From Nocardia grenadensis NBRC 108939 (GTDB lineage: Bacteria; Actinomycetota; Actinomycetes; Mycobacteriales; Mycobacteriaceae): a stretch of DNA of 64,000 nt. This document shows positions 57,537-64,000 of this stretch, piece by piece (the first letter of the stretch is position 1; every line of letters starts with the position of its first letter). The notes under the pieces are model-generated. The model was given only the letters and a program-made list of their open reading frames with translations, had not been told where the DNA came from and did not search any database. The position numbers were made by a program, and so were the translations under genes. The DNA lies in assembly GCF_001613445.1 (NCBI RefSeq), contig NZ_BDCJ01000005.1, forward strand, positions 62,001 through 126,000, read 5' to 3'.

Positions 57537-57977
57537 TCAGCCGAGCTGTTCGGCCAGTCCGACGATGATGTTCTCGGGGCCACGGAGGTAACAGAGCCGG
57601 TAGATGTTCTCGTACTGCACCACTTCACCGACGAGTTCGGCGCCGTGGTCACGCAGGCGGGCGATGACGTCGTCGAGGTTGTCCACGGCGAACATCATGC
57701 GACGGATACCCAGCGTGTTCGCCGGTGCGTCTTTCGGTTCGGGGGTGATCGCCTTCGGTCTATGAAATTTGGCCAGCTCGATTCGGCCGGGACCGTCCGG
57801 GATCCGCAGCATGGCGACATCCTGCCGGACATCGTCGAGTCCGATGACGCGTTCAGCCCCACGCCACTCGAGTGGGCCTTTGCCTTCCAGTTCCATGCCG
57901 AGTTCGACGAAGAACGCGATGACAGCGTCCAGATCCTCAACGACTATCAGCACGTTGTCCATACGCTGAATCGCCAT
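57537..57977 (-). CDS. VOC (glyoxalase/bleomycin resistance) protein
   Basis: 146 residues with two beta-alpha-beta-beta-beta modules: MDNVLIVVEDLDAVIAFFVELGM and IRRMMFAVDNLDDVIARLRDHGAEL, ending YLRGPENIIVGLAEQLG. Metal positions Glu and His are plausible, but the substrate is unknown. AAGGAGG precedes the ATG. Confidence 0.9.
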   Translation of the reverse strand: MAIQRMDNVLIVVEDLDAVIAFFVELGMELEGKGPLEWRGAERVIGLDDVRQDVAMLRIPDGPGRIELAKFHRPKAITPEPKDAPANTLGIRRMMFAVDNLDDVIARLRDHGAELVGEVVQYENIYRLCYLRGPENIIVGLAEQLG

Positions 57978-58264
57978 GCCAGGCCTCCTTTGTGTTGTGC
58001 GGCCGAGTGCCCGCGTCTGCCCCGGGGCGGAGTCGACAAGCCATTATCGACATCTCCGCTGTATCGGCTTCGACAATATGGGAGTGCTCTTCGTCGTGGC
58101 GGTGTCGACGGTGACCCGCAACGATGGATGCCCAACCCGTAGGCGGCCAACGGAAGTGGATGCTCTGCCTATGTCCTCGATACTGGACGACCGGTGCCAT
58201 CCGTCCGTTTCGGGCGGGTGGCACCGGTCGTCACTCGTGTTCATGCGGTGCGGTCGAAGCCTGC
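57978..58264. other. Region with no gene
   Basis: 287 nt with no supported coding frame. Confidence 0.5.
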
Positions 58265-58850
58265 CTATCGGACTGCCGTGGCGAACGCGTCTCGGTGGAC
58301 CGGTTTCGTGGCGGTGATGGTGACCAGGCCTCCGGCCACATCCACATCGACTGTAGCGTCGCCGAGTCGCACGGGGTCGATTGTGGCGGCCTCGTGCAGG
58401 TGGGTCAGGACCTCCTGATCGTGGCGCTGCCACCACCGCAGTGCCGCGGCGAATCCGGTGGCATCGAGAACCGCGAGGACCAACCAGGTCGTGGTGAACC
58501 GGTAGCGGTCGTCAGCTGTCCGGCGATCGGGTAGGTGAGCAGCCACGCCAGGTGCGAGAGCGGGAACTGGGCCGCGAACAGCGCGGGGGGGTCGGCCGGT
58601 CGGGACGAGCGGCGCGGGACCTGCCCGGTGGGTGTCAGTTTCGCCGCGGTCTCTACACCGATATCGGCCCATACCGCGATGGCGGCGGCCGCGCGCCGGT
58701 CACCGGAGTCGGCCAACGACAGGGCGAGGGCCGATCCGAGTGCGGCGAGCAGGGGTACCGCACCGGTGAGCATGACCGGTCGGGCACCGAGGCGATCAGG
58801 GACTCGGGGAAGAGCGAGGGCGACGAACGTACGCGTGGAAGCCCGCTATT
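58265..58850 (-). pseudogene. MFS transporter remnant, frameshifted
   Basis: Minus-strand reading from about 58840 gives FVALALPRVPDRLGARPVMLTGAVPLLAALGSALALSLAD and, near 58580, AQFPLSHLAWLLTYPIAGQLTTA, typical helices of major facilitator transporters. The next helix, TTTWLVLAVLDATGFAAALRWW with HDQEVLTH after it, is in another frame that runs to 58265, so a frameshift lies near 58520. The first half of the protein is missing. It lies in an area with no intact genes. Confidence 0.7.
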
Positions 58851-58857
58851 AGCGGCA

Positions 58858-58980
58858 CACCCACGCCTACGAACGCCTACGTCATCGACGCCGAACACCC
58901 GCGGTGGCCCACGACACCGCCGAGGCTCGTCGAAACCGTGGCAGCCCCGAACACCCACCGAACCGAATGATCGCCAACTG
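58858..58980 (+). pseudogene. Possible C-terminal scrap of an MFS protein on the opposite strand
   Basis: HTHAY followed, after a shift, by YVIDAEHPRWPTTPPRLVET resembles the hydrophilic tail of an MFS exporter family. It has no start and lies on the opposite strand to the adjacent remnant, implying an old inversion. The match is short. Confidence 0.35.
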
Positions 58981-59443
58981 AAATGCCAGGTGGCTCAACG
59001 GAGTCGGACACCGGGAGGTATCAGAAAACCGCCTCCGAAGCAGAACTGTATCCGCGGAGGGGCAAGCCGAGGTGCCGTACCGACTGCCCTACAGGGCAGT
59101 TGACACGCGCGTATCGGCCGCGGTGGCATGGCTGTGGGTAGTGATATCCGGTTGTCCGGCTGCAACGGCGCCGCACTCTCGCGCCGACGAGTCCTCGCAA
59201 CCACTCGGCGCGGAGCATGTTCACACTGCCGACGCCCCAGTCGCCGGGATCTCGAGCCGCCGCCAGGGCTGGCGGGGCCGGGAGGTCGGCAAACTCCGCG
59301 GCAGGGTGGAGGCGCTGGAGGCCCAGGCCGTCGAGGATAAGTAACGCATCGCGGAGCGCTCGCGGCGTCGGTTTTCGTGCGTGCCCGCCGCCACCAGTCA
59401 ACGAACTCGACAGGCGGTTCCGCAGCGATAACCACAGGTCGGA
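58981..59443. other. Unresolved decayed region
   Basis: Short open frames on both strands (for example 59021-59401 minus, containing ALRDALLILDGLGLQRLHPAAEFADL, and 59072-59344 plus) have some coding-like character. I recognise no family. Probably more fragments. Confidence 0.4.
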
Positions 59444-59458
59444 GTGGTCTGTCGACTA

Positions 59459-59857
59459 GTGTCGGTGCTCGTGCTCATCGCTATCGCAGTGTTCGCGGCG
59501 GTTTCGGCGCTACTCCATGTCTACATCTGGTATTTGGAGTCGTTCGCGTGGACCGGTGCGGCGCGGGGTGTGTTCGGCATCAGTGCCGAGGAAGCTGCAG
59601 CGACCCGGGAGCTGGCCTTCAATCAGGGTTTCTACAACCTGTTCTTGGCGATCATCGCGGCGGTGGGGATCGTGGTGGCGGCAACGGGGGATCGGGGTGT
59701 CGGGGTGGCGTTGATCTTCGCCGGTATCGGGGCGATGCTGGGTGCCGCGCTGGTGCTGTTGCTCTCGTCGCCGGACAAGCGCGCATCGGCGGTCAAGCAG
59801 GGGGCTGCGCCGCTGGTGACCGTTGCGCTCGGGGTGATCTGGGCGCTCACCGGTTGA
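59459..59857 (+). CDS. DUF1304 membrane protein
   Basis: 132 residues with four transmembrane helices; LLHVYIWYLESFAW and NQGFYNLFLAIIA are the family signatures. A GTG at 59459 is chosen; an in-frame GTG at 59444 is possible. Function unknown. It converges with a TetR gene. Confidence 0.87.
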   Translation: MSVLVLIAIAVFAAVSALLHVYIWYLESFAWTGAARGVFGISAEEAAATRELAFNQGFYNLFLAIIAAVGIVVAATGDRGVGVALIFAGIGAMLGAALVLLLSSPDKRASAVKQGAAPLVTVALGVIWALTG

Positions 59858-59875
59858 GCGGACGGTCCCGGCGGG

Positions 59876-60466
59876 TTACGAGTGCGGCGCGGAGCCGGCC
59901 TGCTCCAATAACCGGCTGAGGATTTCCACCCGGTTTTCGCGCAGGCCCGGGCGTAGGCGCTGGCCGCGTTCGAGGGTGGCCAGCCCGTGCAGTGCGCTCC
60001 AGCCGGTTTCGGTGAAGGTTTCCACGTCGTGGTCGCCGGCGAAGGGGGCCAGTGCGGCGACCAGTTCGGCGAACGCGTCGCGGAGGACCTGGGTGGCCTC
60101 GGGGCCGAACTTCAGATCGGTGGACATGGCGAACATGGCGTCGTAGACGGCGGGATGCTCGATGGCGAATTCGATATAGGCGCGGGCAAGGGCCGCCAGT
60201 GCGTCGGACTCCGACTCGGCGGTGGCCCGGGCGCGGTGCAGGGCCGCGGCGAGTTCGGCGATCCCGTCCTCGGCGACGGCCGTGACGATGGCGCGTTTGC
60301 CGGCGAAATGGCTGTAGAGGACGGGTTGGCTGTATTCGATCCGGTCGGCCAGCTTGCGGACGGTCACCGCGTCCCAGCCCTCGGTCTCCGCCAGTTCGCG
60401 CGCGGTATCGATGATCAGCCGGTGGCGTTCCGCCCGCTCCCGTTCCCGCCTTTTCTGAATGCTCAT
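59876..60466 (-). CDS. TetR-family transcriptional regulator
   Basis: 196 residues. The helix-turn-helix is TVRKLADRIEYSQPVLYSHFAGK near residues 35-57. ATG 60466 is preferred over 60493. It is divergent from the DUF4267 gene, with TAGC-N3-GCTA palindromes in between. Probably autoregulatory and a repressor of the DUF4267 gene; the ligand is unknown. Confidence 0.92.
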   Translation of the reverse strand: MSIQKRRERERAERHRLIIDTARELAETEGWDAVTVRKLADRIEYSQPVLYSHFAGKRAIVTAVAEDGIAELAAALHRARATAESESDALAALARAYIEFAIEHPAVYDAMFAMSTDLKFGPEATQVLRDAFAELVAALAPFAGDHDVETFTETGWSALHGLATLERGQRLRPGLRENRVEILSRLLEQAGSAPHS

Positions 60467-60476
60467 GCTCGAAATC

Positions 60477-60538
60477 CTAGCATCGCTAGACAAGGGGACC
60501 GAGGTGCGTTACTGTCGCTCTACAACATAGCGACGCTA
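60477..60538. promoter_or_regulatory. Twin TAGC-N3-GCTA operators
   Basis: CTAGCATCGCTAG (60477-60489) and TAGCGACGCTA (60528-60538) share the TAGC-N3-GCTA core, 39 nt apart in the divergent region. Both are perfectly symmetrical apart from the spacer. Confidence 0.65.
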
Positions 60539-60553
60539 GATATCGGAGCAACC

Positions 60554-60961
60554 ATGATCACCACTCGGCGTATTGCCACCGCACTGTCGCTGATCGGGGC
60601 GGCGTTCATCCTCTACATCGGGATCAGCTACCTGATCACCCCGGAGTCGATCGCCACCGGATTCGGCCTGCCCGCGTGGCCGACCGGTGACGCCGCGGCA
60701 TTCATGAATCTGAAGGGCGTACGCGACACGGTCAGCGGAATCCTCATCCTCGCGCTGCTGGCGCTCGGGCAGCGCTTCGCGCTGGGGGTCGCCATGCTCG
60801 TCATCGCGCTGATCCCGATTGGTGATATGGCCACCGTGCTGGCCTACGACGGCTCCACGGCGACCGCATTCGGAGTCCACGGCCTCACGGCAGTGCTCGT
60901 GGGCATCACCGGGCTGCTGCTCATCCGCGAGCCCGCAGCGTCCGCCTCCACTCCGGCGTAA
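60554..60961 (+). CDS. DUF4267 membrane protein
   Basis: 135 residues with four helices; ATP/PES-like ITPESIATGFGLPAWP and LKGVRDTVSGILILALL are the family pattern. GGAGCAACC precedes the ATG. Function unknown; likely controlled by the divergent TetR. Confidence 0.87.
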   Translation: MITTRRIATALSLIGAAFILYIGISYLITPESIATGFGLPAWPTGDAAAFMNLKGVRDTVSGILILALLALGQRFALGVAMLVIALIPIGDMATVLAYDGSTATAFGVHGLTAVLVGITGLLLIREPAASASTPA

Positions 60962-61012
60962 CCGTCGAAACGTCCACCAGCAGCCGAAATTCGCAACACT
61001 CGGGAGCCTGTC

Positions 61013-61486
61013 ATGACCGTGTCCATTCAGATCCTCGCCGCCATCGCGGTTCTCGCCAATGCTGTCGTCTACGGCACCGATGTCTTGGGAGCGCTGGTCA
61101 TGCGGTCGGTGCATCGCCGGCTCGACGACGCCGCCATGACCGTCAGTGCGGGCTGGGGGCACTACTACGCGGATTCGCGTATGCCGCCGATCGGTATCAC
61201 CGGAGTGGTAGCGGCGTTGGGGGCCGCGGTCGTCGCCGCCCTGAGCGGCGCCGCCGGTGCCGCCGTTTCCGCGGGGCTGGCGGTGCTCGCCCTCGTGGTG
61301 TGGCTCGTTCTCTACGCGCGCATCGCCAAGCCGATCAACGCGGCGCAGAAGGCCGCCGCTCGATCGGGCGTGATTCCGCCGAATGCCCGTGCGCTGCAGG
61401 ACCGGTGGGACAGCATTCTCTACCCGCGGGTGATCCTGCAGGCCCTCGCTCTGGTCGGATTGCTCGTCACCTCGGCCATTGTCTGA
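61013..61486 (+). CDS. DUF1772-like membrane protein
   Basis: 157 residues with four helices (IQILAAIAVLANAVVYGTDVLGALVM, GITGVVAALGAAVVAALSGAAG, LAVLALVVWLVLYARI, LQALALVGLLVTSAIV) and PINAAQKAAARSGVIPPN between, as in DUF1772. 51 nt after the DUF4267 gene, probably the same operon. Confidence 0.75.
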   Translation: MTVSIQILAAIAVLANAVVYGTDVLGALVMRSVHRRLDDAAMTVSAGWGHYYADSRMPPIGITGVVAALGAAVVAALSGAAGAAVSAGLAVLALVVWLVLYARIAKPINAAQKAAARSGVIPPNARALQDRWDSILYPRVILQALALVGLLVTSAIV

Positions 61487-61567
61487 GTGCGCCGTTTCCG
61501 GGTGGCCGGGCGGGACTGATGTCCACCCGGTCACCCGACGCTTGTCGGCAGCATCGGCCGGGGCCGG

Positions 61568-61834
61568 TCACTCGCCGGCCGGCTTGATTCCCTCGAGTGC
61601 CAGCTCGACGAATTCCCGCATCGGGATCTCCAGGGCGGTGCACAGCGCGTGCAGCTGCTGCATATCCGGTGAGCGCTGGCCGTTTTCGAACCGCTGGATA
61701 GTGCTGACGGCGAGGCCGGTCAGCGCCGCGAGTTGCTGTCGCGTGAAGTCGCGCCGCGCCCGGGCGGCCCGGAGCTCGGCCCCCACTGCCCGGTTGATCG
61801 CTGAAGCCGCCTCTTTCGAACCCATACGGACCAT
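61568..61834 (-). CDS. XRE-family helix-turn-helix regulator
   Basis: 88 residues. The HTH FTRQQLAALTGLAVSTIQRFENGQRSPDMQQLHALCTAL begins near residue 29. No extra domain. It lacks a visible partner toxin or peptidase. DNA target unknown. Confidence 0.9.
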   Translation of the reverse strand: MVRMGSKEAASAINRAVGAELRAARARRDFTRQQLAALTGLAVSTIQRFENGQRSPDMQQLHALCTALEIPMREFVELALEGIKPAGE

Positions 61835-61950
61835 TCTGAGGTCCGAACGGCCGTGCTACAAATGCCTGGTCGGAGGCATATCGACCGCTCTCGCGGTGGT
61901 GGCCGCTGTCCTATCCCACCGGCTTGCCGTACGGGCTCGTGCCGACGGCG

Positions 61951-62871
61951 TCAGAGCACGATGACGTTTTTGCCGCGGGTATGGCCCGTCTGGCCCGCGG
62001 TGAAGGCATCAGCGACTTCCTCCAGAGAGAAGGTCGCGGCGACCGGGACCACGAGGTCGCCCTTGGTGGCGAGGTCGGCCAGACGCTGGGTCTGGAGGCC
62101 GTCCGGGCGCACCCAGACCGCGTGGCCGCCGTGTTCGGTCACGGAGCCGTCAGCGATCGAGGCATGGCGCCCGTTTTTCGCCAGAACGGCCAGGGTGGTG
62201 TCGAGCTGGGCACCGACGAAATCGGCCACCGCCTGCACACCGTCCGGGGCGAGTTCGCGGATACGTTCGATCACGCCCTCCCCGTAGGCCACCGGTTCGG
62301 CGCCGAGTTCACGCAGGAAATCGTGGTTGCGTTCGGAAGCGGTACCCAGGACCCGGGCACCGCGCGCCCGGGCGATCTGGACACCCAGGCTGCCCACCCC
62401 GCCGGCCGCGGCGTGGATGAGCACGGTGTCCTCGGCGGTCACCTGGAGAAGATCGAGCGCGCGCAGGGCGGTACCGCCGGCCAGGGGCAGCGCGCCGGCC
62501 TGCTCCCAGGGCAGATCCGCCGGTTTGCGGGCCACCCGCGCCGCGGGGACGGCGACCAGTTCGGCAAAGGTGCCGTCCTTGAGGACGTCCTTGCGCGCGT
62601 AGGCCAGAACTTCGTCCCCGACCTCGAATTCCGGGGTATCGGTGCCCTTGCCGACCACGATCCCGGCGACATCCCAGCCCGGGATCACCGGAAAGGTCGC
62701 ATCGATCAGACCGTCCAGCGCACCCGACATCAGTTTCCAATCGACCGGGTTGACCCCGGCCGCGCGCACCTCGATCAGTACCGAACCCGGGAAGACTTTG
62801 GGTTTCGGCAGGTCACGTACCTGGATATCGCTGTTGTCGGTGGTGTAGCGGTCGTAGGTCGCTGCGCGCAT
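61951..62871 (-). CDS. NADP-dependent MDR oxidoreductase (quinone reductase-like)
   Basis: 306 residues. N-terminal GroES-like domain: SVLIEVRAAGVNPVDWKLMSG. The Rossmann motif AAAGGVGSLGVQIARARG is near residue 155. There is no zinc-binding Cys set, so it is a zeta-crystallin-type reductase rather than an alcohol dehydrogenase. It reduces quinones or enones with NADPH. Confidence 0.92.
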   Translation of the reverse strand: MRAATYDRYTTDNSDIQVRDLPKPKVFPGSVLIEVRAAGVNPVDWKLMSGALDGLIDATFPVIPGWDVAGIVVGKGTDTPEFEVGDEVLAYARKDVLKDGTFAELVAVPAARVARKPADLPWEQAGALPLAGGTALRALDLLQVTAEDTVLIHAAAGGVGSLGVQIARARGARVLGTASERNHDFLRELGAEPVAYGEGVIERIRELAPDGVQAVADFVGAQLDTTLAVLAKNGRHASIADGSVTEHGGHAVWVRPDGLQTQRLADLATKGDLVVPVAATFSLEEVADAFTAGQTGHTRGKNVIVL

Positions 62872-63011
62872 AGTCCAGTCCTATCGGTTGCGGTTGTCAT
62901 TGCGTGCAACGACGCGCCGCAAGCGATATTCCGGAGCCCGGACGGCGGGGCCGACCGGTGCGGAGGGTCCGCCGAGCCGGGCGACACTGACCGGACTCGG
63001 GGACTTCCCGC

Positions 63012-63992
63012 TCAGCCCGCGGCCGCGGACCGGGGGCTGGTGCGGTCCAGAACGGCGGTCAGCTCATTGTTGAAATGGTCGATCCGCTCGATATTGCCCA
63101 GGTGGCCGGTGGGCCAGACCTGGTAGTCGGGCCGGTGGCCGGCCTCGACCATGGTGTCGGCGATGAGGCGCGACATCCGTTCCGGCAGCAGCCGGTCGTA
63201 GCGGCCGGCGATGATCGTGGTGGGCACGGTCAGATTCGCCGCGGCCGCCCCGAGCTGCAGATCCGCCAGGATCGCGGCATGCCGGCCGCGCGCCAGCGGA
63301 CGGCACGAGCGCACGATGTTCAGGGCGAACTCGGCCTGCTCGTTGGTGGCGCCGCGGGCCATGATGCGTTCTTTCAGTATCTCGCGGGCCGCCCAGCCGC
63401 CGGGCAGGGGCAGGGGTGTGGTGAGGATGGACTCCGCGACGATCATCGGTAGGCGGAGGGGCGACCCGAGCAGGCTCAGTGGCTGGCTTCCCAGGCTGAG
63501 CGGCTTGTTCAACAGCGGCAGCAGATCGGTGTCGTAGCGGATATTGCCCGAGGTGGTGTTGGCCAGCACGACCGCGCGGGCCCGCCGGTTCACCTGTTCG
63601 GGATGGCGAGCGGCCCAGGCCTGCAGGGTGATACCGCCCATGCTGTGCCCGACCAGCAGGGCCTGCTGACCCGGGCGCAGGGTCGCGTCGAGGACGGCGG
63701 CGAGATCGTCGGCGAGGGTGCGGTCGCCCAGCGGTGTGCGCCCGAGGGTGCTGTCGCCGTGGCCGCGCTGGTCGTAGGCGATCACGCGGTAGCGGTCCGC
63801 GAAGGCGTTGATCTGGGGGTGCCAGTATTCGATGCAGCAGCTCCAGCCGTGGATGAGCACGATCGGCTCGGCATCGGCGGGGCCGTAGGAGTGCACGCGC
63901 AGGCGGGCGCCGTCCACGGTGGTGACGGGAACGACCTCGGGATGGGCGGCCGGCGCGTTGTAGTGGGCCGTCCGGAATCGGCGCGCGCGCAA
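63012..63992 (-). CDS. Alpha/beta hydrolase, 5' end near the window edge
   Basis: 326 residues as read from a TTG at 63992. VLIHGWSCCIEYW has the oxyanion motif, LVGHSMGGITLQAW the nucleophile Ser elbow, and TGHLGNIERID the catalytic His; Asp is in AGRYDRLLPE. The Ser nucleophile suggests an esterase or lipase-like hydrolase. The true start may lie beyond the window, since the frame is still open at base 64000. Confidence 0.88.
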   Translation of the reverse strand: MRARRFRTAHYNAPAAHPEVVPVTTVDGARLRVHSYGPADAEPIVLIHGWSCCIEYWHPQINAFADRYRVIAYDQRGHGDSTLGRTPLGDRTLADDLAAVLDATLRPGQQALLVGHSMGGITLQAWAARHPEQVNRRARAVVLANTTSGNIRYDTDLLPLLNKPLSLGSQPLSLLGSPLRLPMIVAESILTTPLPLPGGWAAREILKERIMARGATNEQAEFALNIVRSCRPLARGRHAAILADLQLGAAAANLTVPTTIIAGRYDRLLPERMSRLIADTMVEAGHRPDYQVWPTGHLGNIERIDHFNNELTAVLDRTSPRSAAAG

Positions 63993-64000
63993 GGTAGCCC

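Noticed and set aside
57340..59443. Integrated element at tRNA-Thr.
   Set aside because: No integrase and no duplicated tRNA 3' end that I can see; only pseudogene debris.

Overview
This is a high-G+C actinobacterial chromosome segment. The gene order follows a long stretch of the Mycobacterium tuberculosis chromosome (leuA/ask/asd, then the Rv3683-to-Rv3644c block), but cell-wall, regulatory and accessory genes differ. Together with a Tat-type cholesterol oxidase-like enzyme and the codon bias, this points to a Mycobacteriales genus outside Mycobacterium. Nocardia is my best guess; the genus is inferred, not proven.

Layout. 1-12 kb: a truncated Pro/Gln-rich protein, leuA with a leucine-codon leader peptide, a TSUP permease, a Tat-secreted cholesterol oxidase-like enzyme, a voltage-sensor-like membrane protein, two small genes, a dead DHFR-like fragment, the ask-asd operon and a secreted serine hydrolase. 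12-16 kb is accessory: a short transcription unit encoding a 19-residue hydrophobic peptide, an unexplained GC-rich block, a flavin monooxygenase divergent from a TetR regulator with an operator between them, a dead MDR gene behind an intact palindrome, and tRNA-Pro(CGG). 16-31 kb is the conserved block: metallophosphoesterase, YqeY, PonA2, WhiB4, paired Get3-like ATPases, DUF4177, RidA, metallo-hydrolase, Crp, a small membrane protein, Nth, a thioredoxin-like protein, Nudix, MarP, an epoxide hydrolase-like protein and a holin-X-like membrane protein. 31-41 kb: NhaA, acetyl-CoA synthetase and the dppABCD peptide importer.

41-48 kb holds the main hidden content. A roughly 300-nt RNA matching Ms1/MTS2823 in position, size and orientation lies between a degenerate Fic-like gene and a HAD phosphatase, and a perfect Crp-type palindrome sits in its promoter spacer. 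A 6C RNA lies between the phosphatase and ssd. Then comes the tad/flp pilus operon (ssd, tadA, tadB, tadC, flp, tadE, tadE-like), followed by an AT-rich spacer.

48-64 kb: a DUF1998-type helicase, cspA, a degenerate 36-bp tandem repeat array (at least 14 in-phase units), topA, a DinB-fold protein, holB, tRNA-Thr(CGT), a VOC protein, a pseudogene graveyard with MFS remnants, and a lightly regulated accessory patch (DUF1304, TetR, DUF4267, DUF1772-like, XRE, MDR reductase, alpha/beta hydrolase).

The window links leucine/aspartate-family biosynthesis, redox and cAMP-type regulators (WhiB4, Crp), envelope synthesis, peptide/acetate uptake and DNA maintenance. The least ordinary observations are the Crp-controlled Ms1 locus, the 36-bp array, the leuA leader, the 19-residue micro-ORF unit and the orphan palindromes.
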